Shown here piece by piece: positions 46,178-58,299 of a stretch of 64,000 bases of DNA. A model generated the notes under the pieces. That model was not told the DNA's origin. It ran no database searches and was given only the letters and a program-made list of their open reading frames with translations. This DNA is from Protonemura montana (Eukaryota; Arthropoda; Insecta; Plecoptera; Nemouridae): contig OX387609.1 of assembly GCA_947568835.1 (NCBI GenBank), positions 16,079,208-16,143,207 on the forward strand, read 5' to 3'. Both the position numbers and the translations under genes were made by a program. Every line of letters begins with the position of its first letter. Position 1 is the stretch's first letter.

Positions 46178-49100
46178 GAATAGGGTGCCAAGAGGCTGGT
46201 TATTGTGAATAGGATGGCAAGAGGCTGGATATTGTGAATAGGGTGCCAAGAGGCTGGTTATTGTGAATAGGGTGCCAAGAGGCTGGTTATTGTGAATAGG
46301 GTGCCAAGAGGCTGGTTATTGTGAATAGGGTGCCAAGAGGCTGGTTATTGTAAATAGGGTGGCAAGAGGCTGGATATTGTGAATAGGGTGCCAAGAGGCT
46401 GGATATTGTGAATAGGGTGGCAAGAGGCTGCATATTGTGAATAGGGTGCCAAGAGGCTGGATATTGTGAATAGGGTACCAAGAGGCTGGATATTGTGAAT
46501 AGGATGCCAAGAGGCTGGATATTGTGAATAGGGTGCCAAGAGGCTGGATATTGTGAATAGGGTGCCAAGAGGCTGGATATTGTGAATAGGATGCCAAGAG
46601 GCTGGATATTGTGAATAGGATGCCAAGAGGCTGGATATTGTGAATAGGGTGCCAAGAGGCTGGATATTGTGAATAGGGTGCCAAGAGGCTGGATATTGTG
46701 AATAGGGTGCCAAGAGGCTGGATATTGTGAATAGGATGCCAAGAGGCTGGATATTGTGAATAGGGTGCCAAGAGGCCGGATATTGTGAATAGGGTGCCAA
46801 GAGGCTGGATATTGTGAATAGGGTGCCAAGAGGCTGGCTATTGTGAATAGGGTGCCAAGAGGCTGGATATTGTGAATAGGGTGGCAAGAGGCTGGATATT
46901 GTGAATAGGGTGCCAAGAGGCTGGATATTGTGAATAGGATGCCAAGAGGCTGGATATTGTGAATAGGATGCCAAGAGGCTGGATATTGTGAATAGGGTGC
47001 CAAGAGGCTGGATATTGTGAATAGGGTGCCAAGAGGCTGGATATTGTGAATAGGGTGCCAAGAGGCTGGATATTGTGAAAAGGGTGTCAAGAGGCTGGAT
47101 ATTGTGAATAGGATGCCAAGAGGCTGGATATTGTGAATAGGATGCCAAGAGGCTGGATATTGTGAATAGGGTGTCAAGAGGCTGGATATTGTGAATAGGA
47201 TGCCAAGAGGCTGGATATTGTGAATAGGATGCCAAGAGGCTGGATATTGTGAATAGGGTGTCAAGAGGCTGGATATTGTGAATAGGATGGCAAGAGGCTG
47301 GATATTGTGAATAGGATGCCAAGAGACTGGATATTGTGAATAGGGTGCCAAGAGGCTGGATATTGTGAATAGGGTGCCAAGAGGCTGGATATTGTGAATA
47401 GGATGGCAAGAGGCTGGATATTGTGAATAGGATGCCAAGAGGCTGGATATTGTGAATAGGGTGCCAAGAGGCTGGATATTGTGAATAGGGTGCCAAGAGG
47501 CTGGATATTGTGAAAAGGATGCCAAGAGACTGGATATTGTGAATAGGGTGCCAAGAGGCTGGATATTGTGAATAGGATGCCAAGAGGCTGGATATTGTGA
47601 ATAGGATGCCAAGAGGCTGGATATTGTGAATAGGGTGGCAAGATGCTGGATATTGTGAATAGGGTGCCAAGAGGCTGGATATTGTGAATAGGATGCCAAG
47701 AGGCTGGATATTGTGAATAGGATGCCAAGAGGCTGGATATTGTGAATAGGATGCCAAGAGACTGAATATTGTGAATAGGATGGCAAGAGGCTGGATATTG
47801 TGAATAGGATGCCAAGAGGCTGGATATTGTGAATAGGATGCCAAGAAGCTGGATATTGTGAATAGGATGCCAAGAGGCTGGATATTGTGAATAGGATGCC
47901 AAGAGACTGGATATTGTGAATAGGATGGCAAGAGGCTGGATATTGTGAATAGGGTGCCAAGAGGCTGGATATTGTGAATAGGATGCCAAGAGGCTGGATA
48001 TTGTGAATAGGATGCCAAGAGGCTGGATATTGTGAATAGGATGCCAAGAGGCTGGATATTGTGAATAGGATGGCAAGAGGCTGGATATTGTGAATAGGAT
48101 GCCAAGAGGCTGGATATTGTGAATAGGATGCCAAGAGACTGGATATTGTGAATAGGATGCCAAGAGACTGGATATTGTGAATAGGGTGCCAAGAGGCTGG
48201 ATATTGTGAATAGGATGCCAAGAGGCTGGATATTGTGAATAGGGTGGCAAGATGCTGGATATTGTGAATAGGGTGCCAAGAGGCTGGATATTGTGAATAG
48301 GATGCCAAGAGGCTGGATATTGTGAATAGGATGCCAAGAGGCTGGATATTGTGAATAGGATGCCAAGAGACTGAATATTGTGAATAGGATGGCAAGAGGC
48401 TGGATATTGTGAATAGGATGCCAAGAGGCTGGATATTGTGAATAGGATGCCAAGAAGCTGGATATTGTGAATAGGATGCCAAGAGGCTGGATATTGTGAA
48501 TAGGATGCCAAGAGACTGGATATTGTGAATAGGATGGCAAGAGGCTGGATATTGTGAATAGGGTGCCAAGAGGCTGGATATTGTGAATAGGATGCCAAGA
48601 GGCTGGATATTGTGAATAGGATGCCAAGAGGCTGGATATTGTGAATAGGATGCCAAGAGGCTGGATATTGTGAATAGGATGGCAAGAGGCTGGATATTGT
48701 GAATAGGATGCCAAGAGGCTGGATATTGTGAATAGGATGCCAAGAGACTGGATATTGTGAATAGGATGCCAAGAGGCTGGATATTGTAAATAGGGTGCTA
48801 AGAGGCTGGATATTGTGAATAGGGTGCCAAGAGACTGGATATTGTGAATAGGATGCCAAGAGGCTGGATATTGTGAATAGGATGCCAAGAGGCTGGATAT
48901 TGTGAATAGGATGCCAAGAGACTTGATATTGTGAATAGGGTGGCAAGAGGCTGGATATTGTGAATAGGGTGCCAAGAGGCTGGATATTGTGAATAGGGTG
49001 CCAAGAGGCTGAATATTGTGAATAGGAGGGTGCCAAGAGGCTTGATATTGTGAATAGGGTGCTAAGAGGCTGGCTATTGTGAATAGGGTGCCAAGAGGCT

Positions 49101-49835
49101 GAATATTGTGAATAGGAGGGTGCCAAGAGACTGGATATTGTGAATAGGGTGGCAAGAGGCTGGATATTGTGAATAGGGTGCCAAGAGGCTGGATATTGTG
49201 AATAGGGTGCCAAGAGGCTGGATATTGTGAATAGGGTGCCAAGAGGCTGGATATTGTGAAAAGGGTGCCAAGAGGCTGGATATTGTGAATAGAATGCCAA
49301 GAGGCTGGATATTGTGAATAGGATGCCAAGAGGCTGGATATTGTGAATAGGATGCCAAGAGGCTGGATATTGTGAATAGGATGCCAAGAGGCTGGATATT
49401 GTGAATAGGATGCCAAGAGGCTGGATATTGTGAATAGGGTGCCAAGAGGCTGGATATTGTGAATAGGATGCCAAGAGGCTGGATACTGTGAATAGGATGC
49501 CAAGAGGCTGGATATTGTGAATAGGATGCCAAGAGGCCGGATATTGTGAATAGGGTGCCAAGAGGCTGGATATTGTGAATAGGGTGGCAAGAGGCTGGAT
49601 ATTGTGAATAGGATGCCAAGAGGCTGGATGTTGTGAATAGGGTGGCAAGAGGCTGGATATTGTGAATAGGGTGCCAAGAGGCTGGATATTGTGAATAGGG
49701 TGCCAAGAGGCTGGATATTGTGAATAGGATGGCAAGAGGCTGGATATTGTGAATAGGATGCCAGGAGGCTGGATATTGTGAATAGGATGCCAAGAGGCTG
49801 GATATTGTGAATAGGATGCCAAGAGACAGGATATT
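46178..49835. repeat. 29-bp minisatellite, about 126 copies
   Basis: The unit is GAATAGGGTGCCAAGAGGCT followed by GGATATTGT, with variants at GGGTG/GGATG, CCAAG/GGCAAG, GGCTGG/GACTGG. On the minus strand it has no stop codon in any phase, so three overlapping long frames (818, 1110 and 853 codons) are open, all spelling the same circular 29-residue repeat (QYPASWHPIHNIQPLG and so on). Rare variants are shared at a 608-609 bp offset (for example GGCAAGATGCTGG near 47637 and 48245), showing that a block of 21 units was duplicated. I see no sign that it is a gene. Confidence 0.95.
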
Positions 49836-51379
49836 CACAACCCTATATACAACAGAACAGGGAAAAAAGAAATCATCCTTTATTTACTAATAACTATTTC
49901 CTAAAATTATTGGTTATTTTACTTGTATTATCGAGAAGCATGAACCACGCAGCACCAAAACTGTCCGCAGATGGGGCTAATGCAAGACCGGAAATTTGAA
50001 TAGTCTAACAGGCCGAAAGTCCAAACATTTTTGCTGGATTTAATGTATCATGATGATATTAGTCATAACTTTAGAAATAGAACAGACCACTGCCATCCCA
50101 TTCCGCCGCACAAGTTGATGCTAAATTTTGCCGTTGATATTTCTCAAGACTCGGGCAGCCTCTGATCGTGGAATGTGATGAATGTGTAGCTCGGCTCAGT
50201 CACTGCAGTCGCTCGGCGATTATTATAATCCTGAGCTGTTTCCGTCGTGCGCTAAGAAATTTGAAGGCGATAAAGCTGCTTCGACAGCCGCGAGGAGAGA
50301 AAATCTAGCAGTTTTTGGACAGAGAATTGCATCGATTCACCTCTGTGATAACAATTAGGTATTCCCAATTCTTATAAAACCAATCCCAATCAGTTCTTTG
50401 GTGATGTCTTACTACATTTTCATCAAGTTAACAGAATGGCATTGTTTGCCTATGCACTTGTTAGTAGTAAGTTGAAAGATTATCTTTGCTAACAACCATT
50501 AGTATACAGGTTGATGAGAAGTTGTATGAATGAAAAATAAATCAAAGCATGTGTGTGACTTAGATTAGAGTGCCTACAGTTCCTACCGGTTTATGTAAAA
50601 GCAAAGCGAGAGAGAGCGATACCTACTCGAACATTTCAAGATGATGTTATGAAATTGCACTTGCGTCAGTAATTCGGTAGCGAATCTGCCAAAACCGACA
50701 CAGAAATGTGTTTTTACATAAAAACGTTTTCAGAATATTACAAAAGTTGTCCTGTTCATGAGTAGGTAGCAATTCCGTAAGTTTTTAATTAAAGAAAATA
50801 CCCTGTGGATTTTTGAAGTGAATTTTGCTTAGGGTAACGGTTAATTCTCTTACTGATTACAGCTGATTCTAAGAATATATCTATCCAATTTTCCAATTGA
50901 TATAAAACAAACGATATGTCGTTATTCTTGTCCAGACATTCCTCACACTTGAAGTGAGAACAAGGATTATTATTTGATAATAATGAATTCAAGGTGGACA
51001 GGTGTATTTATGTATGTAATAACGAAAAAAACATTACCAGATATGCGTTGTCAGATGTTATCAATCTCAACTCGTTGAAGGGGTATTTATTTATTTAAAC
51101 ATGAAAAGTATTACATTCCGTCGTTAATCACAATTGCATTGTGGCGGACAGATCTTCACAAACTTGGCAGACTTCTTGTCTTCATCTTTCAAACCTTGCA
51201 CCTTACGTCATCGATGGACAAAATATCTATATTTGATCGATGCTTGCCTGGCTGGAAAGCATAGACACACTTTCAATGTTGTTAGGTTTGTTTTCAATTA
51301 CAAGAGCTTGGTAAAGTCTAAAACAAATTCTAATGCTACCAAACAGAAATTAAAATATTGGCTTGTATTTTAAAAAACT
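49836..51379. other. Intergenic sequence, no gene recognised
   Basis: AT-rich sequence with only short chance frames (for example 67 codons on the minus strand at 50789-50992 and 79 codons at 51134-51373). No repeat structure caught my eye. Confidence 0.5.
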
Positions 51380-52733
51380 GGGTCAATTAAGTTAGCCCAA
51401 CCCAGAAACGAAAGTCAATTCTGATTGTCTCAGAATATTTCACTAATTTTGCACCATTTTGCACCATCAACTTCGAATTTTGCACCCCTACCCAAAACCA
51501 AGATAATCGCATTCGTAGTGGGTTGGGCTAACTTAATGACAGCCCAACCCATTCATCGGCCAGAACTGGGGTCAGGCTCATAATTTTGCACTAATTTTGC
51601 ACCAGTTTGCACCACCAATTACAAATTTTGCACCCCAAAAATACGGGGTCCAAACCCAAAATAAGTGGGTTGGGCCAGCCCAACCCAAACGATAATTCAT
51701 AAATCTAATTGTGCAGTAATTTTGCACCAATTATGCACCATTTTGCACCACTAATTGCGAATTTTGCACCATCACCCTTCACGAGATAAACGCGGTTTAA
51801 GTGGGTGGGGCTAACTTAACGCCAGCCTAATCCAAGGTCAAAAAGTAAAATCCTTTGTGCAGTGAGAAGTGTGAGCATGAAAAGCGTGAAAAGTTAAAAG
51901 AATTTGATGCAACTACATACATCCACATTCCACAACGATAGCTGAAATAAAAAACTGGTTCGTTTTTGTCTATGTGCTAGAATGACGGTTCAAATGGTGG
52001 TGTCATGCATAAATTACGGGATAAGTTTTTTTTAGAATCCTTTTTAAAACTCAATTAAATCATTCTTCACATCTTTGATGATACCTTAGGCAAATCGCCA
52101 CTTGGTAATAACAAATAAAATCATTTATCTCTTAGGTAATACCAAGGTAGTATTCCTTCCAGTAGATGCAAAATGTAATGCATATGTGCGTCTCACTTGA
52201 CTTTAGAATAACAGGTGACAAATGACAATGTTACATGATTGCAGTAGGTAAGAGGTTAAGATTCCAGACCCAGATTAGTGAGGAAACCTTAAATTGTAAG
52301 CGAACTTGTATTCCTTATTATGCTTGATAGAAGGGGGGGGGGGGGGGAAGGCGTTTGTCTCGTGAAGGGTGATGGTGCAAAATTCGCAATTAGTGGTGCA
52401 AAATGGTGCATAATTGGTGCAAAATTACTGCACAATTAGATTTATGAATTATCGTTTGGGTTGGGCTGGCCCAACCCACTTATTTTGGGTTTGGACCCCG
52501 TATTTTTGTGGTGCAAAATTAGTGCAAAATTATGAGCCTGACCCCAGTTCTGGCCGATGAATGGGTTGGGCTGTCATTAAGATAGCCCAACCCACTACGA
52601 ATGCGATTATCTTGGTTTTGGGTAGGGGTGCAAAATTCGAAGTTGATGGTGCAAAATGGTGCATAATTAGTGCAATATTCTGAGACAATCAGAATTGTCT
52701 GTCGTTTCTGGGTTGGGCTAACTTAATTGACCC
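51380..52733. mobile_element. Foldback element with about 400-bp inverted arms
   Basis: Left arm 51380 to about 51795 and right arm about 52350-52733 are inverted copies. The outer tips are GGGTCAATTAAGTTAGCCC and GGGCTAACTTAATTGACCC. Each arm carries repeated short motifs, TTTTGCACCA and GGGTTGGGC or complements. The right arm lacks a piece of roughly 30 bp present in the left. The centre (51796-52349) has no frame and includes a run of 15 G at 52333-52347. Ends and motif make it a foldback-type or long-TIR non-autonomous DNA element; no clear target duplication is visible. Confidence 0.85.
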
Positions 52734-53366
52734 GGGGTAATGTTGCTAGATGGCTGTGAGATAAGCCATATTTTGTAATCCGTTGTAATCGTTGTAATCC
52801 TGGTAATGAAACAACTTTACCACCATTGATTGAGTCTCTTGGTTCAACCTATAAACTCAATGCTACCATGCTTTACTGTTGTCTGTAACGCGGCCGATTA
52901 TTTTGCTAAGAAAAGTGACTGTTTTATAACCAAGCTGACATTTTTCAGAAACAGTTGGTAAGCGGTGGTTGCGAAATGTCGTTCATCCAACTTCTATCTT
53001 AGCTATCCCTTCATCTTGATAACCTCTTCCCTGGAAGCCAATTTACCCAGCAATGTCCCAAATCTTTCTAATGACGCCTCCCGAACTGTGGAAACGTGCC
53101 AAAACTAATTATAAAACTAATGTGTTTTTATTAAAGTATTGCAAAACACATTTTGAAAATAACCATGTTTAAAAACATCTAATCTTAGAGAAGATATCAG
53201 AAACTTCAAAGTCCTCATCGACGGCGAATTGCCCGCGTCATTCGCGTGACATTTGCAAGGTCTTCCAGGCCTAGAGTCTAGACATGCGATAATTCTGTTG
53301 TTTTTTTTAGCTTCTAGCGTCAGCAGACGCTTGATAACCCAGAGTGACCCTAGAGTGAAGGTGGGT
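52734..53366. other. Intergenic sequence, no gene recognised
   Basis: Sequence between the foldback element and the 15-bp array. No feature recognised. Confidence 0.5.
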
Positions 53367-54825
53367 GACCATTATACACATGACCATCATACACATGACC
53401 ATCATACACATGACCATCATACACGTGACCATCATACACATGACCATCGTACACATGACCATCATACACATGACCATCATACACATGACCATCATACACA
53501 TGACCATCATACACATGACCATCATACACATGACCATCATACACATGACCATCATACACATGACCATCATACACATGACCATCATACACGTGACCATCAT
53601 ACACATGACCAACATACACATGACCATCATACACATGACCATCATACACATGACCATCATACACATGACCATCATACACATGACCATCATAGACATGACC
53701 ATCATACACATGACCATCATACACATGACCATCATACACATGACCATCATACACATGACCATCATACACATGACCATCATACACATGACCATCATACACA
53801 TGACCATCATACACATGACCATCATACACATGACCATCATACATATGACCATCATACACATGACCATCATACACATGACCATTACACACATGACCATCAT
53901 ACACATGACCATCATACACATGACCATCATACACATGACCATCATACACATGACCATCATACACATGACCATCATACACATGACCATCATACACATGACC
54001 ATCATACACATGACCATCATACACATGGCCATCATACACATGACCATCATACACATGACCATCATACACATGACCATCATACACATGACCATCATACACA
54101 TGACCATCATACACATGACCATCATACACATGACCATCATACACATGGCCATCATACACATGACCATCATACACATGACCATCATACACATGACCATCAT
54201 ACACATGACCATCATACACATGACCATCATACACATGACCATCATACACATGACCATCATACACATGACCATCATACACGTGACCATCATACACATGACC
54301 ATCATACACATGACCATCATACACATGACCATCATACACATGACCATCATACACATGACCATCATACACATGACCATCATACACATGACCATCATACACA
54401 TGACCATCATACACATGACCAGTTCTGTTCGGGAGAGAGGTTGGAGGGATGAAAGTTAAGCAACACTGCGCTGGGTCGGGTATTGGATGGGTGACCATCA
54501 TACACATGACCAGTTCTGTTCGGGAGAGAGGTTGGAGGGATGAAAGTTAAGCAACACTGCGCTGGGTCAGGTATTGGATGGGTGACCATTATACACATGA
54601 CCAGTTCTGCAAGGGAGAGAGGTTGGAGGGATGAAAGTTAGTACAGCAACTTCATTCGCCTTGCTTATCAACCTCTCGACAGCATGGATTTGTGGAGGAA
54701 TCCTGCTGTTCGAGTTGTACCGTCCTTCGGAAGGGACGTTAAGCCGGTGGTCCCCTTGGTGCTTTTCGACAGGAGTAGGCTACGTGCCGGCACCGGGTTT
54801 CCCCTCCTTCCTTCTAGGCTAGGTT
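53353..54825 (+). mobile_element. 5S-derived SINE disrupted by internal tandem expansion
   Basis: The right part has two 91-bp 5S-like units (GTTAAGCAACACTGCGCTGG at 54454 and 54545) and the SINE tail (GGAGGAATCCTG, GGGACGTTAAGCCGGTGG, GCTACGTGCCGGCACCGGG), ending near 54825 without the last part of the tail seen at 13775. The left part is the 15-bp array that begins within GGGTGACCATTATACACATG, the sequence after the 5S C box. The 5' head of the SINE is missing. Confidence 0.8.
53367..54421. repeat. 15-bp minisatellite, about 70 copies
   Basis: CATACACATGACCAT repeats with very few changes. It equals a piece of the 5S-like SINE (GACCATCATACACATGACCAG) in which it is embedded, so it grew from the SINE. 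As 15 is a multiple of three, frames such as THDHH-repeats (+) and MCMMV-repeats (minus) stay open for 360-400 codons; I regard them as accidental. Confidence 0.96.
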
Positions 54826-55099
54826 TCGTGTTCACTTGTACCAAATATTCAAGTACAAAGTTTACCAATTAAAATGTATAACTAAATTACTCCATCCATG
54901 TTTTCATGCACCTCTAAACTTTACTGCAAAAATATTGTACTTAGTTTAATTGATCGTACCTACTGAGCAGGATCTGATCGATAATTGAATGTGCGCATTT
55001 TATGGAAAGCCTATTTGCTATCTGTGACCCGCTTGACCCTATCATACGACCGCGCGTGGGGCTCAAAATCTATCCCACCCTGGTCTTTACTCGGACAGA

Positions 55100-55260
55100 A
55101 TAAATCCACTGGATTGACAACAGAGAGTCACAGTCAGCCACCAGCACAGAAGTCTCTCACAGCTCATCCAGCGTCTGTAAGTCTGCAAGTCTACAAGCCC
55201 GTCCATCTGCCAGCCTCTCTGCCGACATCTGACTGCCACCGTTCACAAACTGCGTTCACT
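55100..55260 (+). other. Possible non-coding first exon of the modular protease gene
   Basis: A relatively GC-rich stretch ends in GCGTTCACT followed by a good donor GTAAGTTATG at 55261. The next good acceptor in front of the start codon is at 56208, so a 5' UTR exon here is plausible. I see no clear TATA box, and the start of the exon is a guess. Confidence 0.3.
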
Positions 55261-56208
55261 GTAAGTTATGAATAAGATATTTTCATATTTCTAGAAACAC
55301 ACTTTCGATCTTAAATTTTCTCAACATCTAAATCTTTGGCGATATTACTTTCTTCTCGGAACGTCTTCGGATGCCCGGGTATTGACGGACCCGGTTCCAA
55401 CGTTTGGGATCCGGGTTTTGTTCGTTTTTACGTCAGGGAATACATATCTACAACCTATGTAATAAAATATGTTTTGTCTTCCAAGATTTTATTTTAAAAC
55501 AAAATTTGTATTTTTTAACAAATCAAATCACTTAATATTGAAACGCCAACTCAATCAAATTCCAATCAAATTAAGTATTTTTTTTTGAGGGGGGGGTAGG
55601 GCAAGGAACCGGGTATTGAAACCGGGTACAGGGTTCTGAAAATCACTACCCGCAGGCATCCCTAATTTCTTCATCGCATGTTTTGATGAAAACCACATTT
55701 TCCAACGTATACATGACCAATTATAACATGACTGAATTGTAAACTGACCAATACCATTTCATTCGGTAGCACAGTTTTGTGCCAACACTAATGGTTGCCA
55801 TGACACTTATTCATGGAGCACTTTATTGGTGCGTTGTGTCATTGTTTCTAATAAAGGTCACGGCCTTCTTCCCAACGTGAATTGAGATGGAATTTCAACT
55901 GCGATTGCAACGCTGCTCAGTGGCAAATAGACAAACTAAGATGTGAATATAGTTTTTAGACTTATTTCTACTTTATCTAACCTTAGCACTAGTTTTGAAA
56001 AAAATTACGCTTTTAAAAAGTAAAAATAAACAACATTTTTTTACTACAACCGAACAGATATTAGTTTTTTACTTATCATTCCCAAACCAAGTTTGTTATG
56101 CACTCTGAGAAGCTGTCTTTGACTGTCTTCAAGCTGAATTTACACATGTCTTTGCAAATAAAGCCCAGCAAGTGCCACATGGAGACTGACTGTGCTGTTT
56201 GGTTCCAG
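55261..56208. other. Probable 5' UTR intron, no other feature
   Basis: AT-rich sequence between the possible first exon and the coding start; no gene or repeat recognised. Confidence 0.35.
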
Positions 56209-56222
56209 GTCCTGCCACCGCC

Positions 56223-56265
56223 ATGCTCTACAGCGCCCTCGTTTGTCTCTTGGCCACCGTATGGC
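56223..56265 (+). CDS. Ig-sushi-trypsin modular protease, exon with start codon and signal peptide
   Basis: ATG in a good context (CCACCGCCATGC), following an acceptor at 56208 (GGTTCCAG). It reads MLYSALVCLLATVW and one more base before donor GTGAGT; joined to 58300 it continues HVSADTLETRV. This is a typical signal peptide with cleavage likely after VSA, so the product is secreted. With the next six exons the frame holds for 600 codons and leaves the window still open. Layout: signal peptide (1-18), Ig-like 1 (about 25-132), Ig-like 2 (about 133-240), Ig-like 3 (241-350), Cys-rich sushi/CCP (351-446), protease (447 on). The last half resembles arthropod cascade-initiating proteases such as ModSP/HP14 and Limulus factor C-like enzymes, which suggests an immune or clotting-type role. 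That role is inference. Confidence 0.75.
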
Positions 56266-56439
56266 GTGAGTAACATTTACAACAATTAGCTTATTAGTTT
56301 ATTTATATTTATTTGAAACAGATTTAAACAATTATGTCTGCGTACCTATATCCCCTTCCATTCTTCAATTCACATCACCTTCTTTATCTATTACCTAAAA
56401 CTCTTTACATTTTTCACCCCTTCTTCGTCCATACCATTT

Positions 56440-57718
56440 ATTTATTTATTTATATATTATTTGCCTAGCTGACAGGTAGTACATAGTAATTATATGAGCC
56501 TATATTTAACGTAATTTAGACAAAGATTATGTAATACTGAATATTGTTAATACTAATAATAGGTACTAATTATGAATATTTAAAAAAAATCTCCTAATAA
56601 AGTCTTATTAAGATAAGATGAAGGTACTGATAGTATTCTATTTTAATGATTAAAATTAATTTTGTATAGAAATGAAAATAATAATAATATTTGTTTTCTG
56701 TCATAATTTTGGTGATTATAGTTAGGAAGGGGGGATAGCTATATAATTATAAATTGTTTAAATTGTATAAATAGTTTAAGTTGTATATGTATAGAAAGTA
56801 TATGTGTTTCTATGTGGGATCAGTCGTGGAGGATTGGTATTCGTCTCGGGAGTAGAAGTGGTTTTGTATAAGGAAGTTCCGGAGTCTGGAGTCAAAGATT
56901 GAGTGTTTGTAGGCTGTTAATATTTGTTTTGGAAGATGGTTGTAAATGTTGGTGCGTAGGTAAAGTGGGCTATGTGTGAAGAATGAGTGGGAGTGGGGAA
57001 TAGCTCGAATATAATTCCTACTTCTAATTGCATGGGAGTGAGCAGTGGAGTTGAGGGGGAAGAGGTCGAGGTGGAATGGAACGAGGGTGCTTGCTATCTG
57101 TATTATAGTGCAAGTGAGGGTCAAGATTTGTTGGTTAATGAAGTGGGGCTTGCAGGATTTACAGCAGGATGTTCCAGCCATTATTCGGTTTGCTTGTGGT
57201 TGGATTATGAAAATTTGTTTAGCGAGTGGAGAAGTGCCCCAGAATAGCAGGCCATATGATAGATGGGAGTGTACGTGAGCATGGTAAACTGGTTCCAAGG
57301 AGTGTGGATTTACTAATGGTTTCAGGCGATGATGGAGGTAGTTGCCACTTTTAATTTTATTGAGTGTGATCAGAATGTGGTGGAACCAATCTAAGGTTGC
57401 AGTGATGTGTAATCCGAAGAATTTAGTTAGTGGGGCTCTGGGGTTGCTCAGTTTGTTTATTTGAATGAGAGGGGATGAGGATTGTAGAGTTAATTTTGTG
57501 GAGAATTTTATGAAAGTGGATTTAGTAGGCTGTAGGGCTAGTTTGTTGTTGAGGCAGTAGGTTGATATGATAGTTGCTTGTGTGTTTAAAGTTTGAGTTA
57601 GGGAGCTGATGGGCAGGTGCTTGGGGTTGGGGGTCGTTATTAGGTGGCTTCTGTAATTGGCGATTTGGAATAGATTGTCTTTTATGATATGCTGTGGGAG
57701 ATTAGGATGACAACTCAT
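56440..57718 (-). mobile_element. 5'-truncated LINE with an open 302-codon RT C-terminal frame
   Basis: On the minus strand, 57718-56810 encodes the C-terminal part of a non-LTR reverse transcriptase ORF. It shows LNNKLALQPTKSTFIKFS (thumb-side motif), PLTKFFGLHITATLDWFHHI, VYHAHVHSHLSYGLLFWGTS and a late NHLPKQILTAYKHS stretch. This order is usual in insect Jockey-like elements. The frame is intact over 302 codons. The 3' untranslated part runs to a TTTA microsatellite (minus-strand TAAA tail) near 56440-56460. It lies in the intron after the signal-peptide exon, antisense to the gene. Confidence 0.82.
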
Positions 57719-58127
57719 TTAAATTGCAAACGCTTGCAATGCGCGGGGTATTTCATTATTATCAACACTATAACCGTCTCAAAAATTGATGCCCAAACGT
57801 GGACTCGAACCCCGATCTCCACCTGTCGCGGGTGTTGCTCTGAACCATTGAGCTATTTGGACACTGGCTTTTTAAGATAATTCTAGTGTATTTGATGAGA
57901 ATGACAGATCTCCAAGGAGTAGAACCAAGAGGCTGTGAATACTCACAGTCACTTTGATTCTATAGTGACACTATATCACGTCACAACCTGTCAAGCTCAA
58001 ATAACTCCAAATTGGATGTTTTTGAGATTTTAAAAAATTAATTAATTTTTTTTAATTTTTGAGACGATTATAGTGTTGTTAATAATAAAATTCCCCGTGC
58101 ATTGCAAGCGTTTGCAATTTAAATAAG
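57719..58127. mobile_element. Composite MITE with about 75-bp TIRs and a tRNA-like core
   Basis: The outer inverted repeats start with ATTTAAATTGCAAACGCTTG and run through CAACACTATAACCGTCTC; the right copy ends in CAAGCGTTTGCAATTTAAAT. Inside, the minus strand 57791-57862 is the same tRNA-like core as at 2240 and 12556 (B-box-like GGGGTTCGAGTCC). The inner CACTA-like inverted pair is also present, so the small element of 12522-12657 seems to sit inside, or to be part of, a larger one. Sequence beyond the right end to about 58168 matches 2450-2510 in reverse. Confidence 0.75.
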
Positions 58128-58299
58128 ATTTCATCCTAATACAGCAACGAATCCAACGTCAAATTATGCAACCACCATAAGCATATCTGTGTTCGGTTTA
58201 GTAGATGAACGGTCCATGGAATTATAGGCTCAATGATCGGTCGAACGCAATGCAAACTCTGTGTGTTTTTCCACGTCTGGTCTTGTGCTCTGATTGCAG

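Noticed and set aside
46287-49838. Minus-strand frames of 818-1110 codons taken as one giant repeat protein
   Set aside because: All three phases are open with the same cyclic peptide, and no promoter, non-repeat domain or splice sites are visible. Kept only as a curiosity in the findings.
52333-52347. Run of 15 G as a quadruplex regulatory site
   Set aside because: A single homopolymer in the loop of a foldback element with no gene nearby; no reason to give it a role.
53253-54452. His-rich THDHH repeat frame of 399 codons and MCMMV frames on the other strand
   Set aside because: Product of the 15-bp array inside a SINE; open on both strands, with no start context, splice sites or conserved flank.
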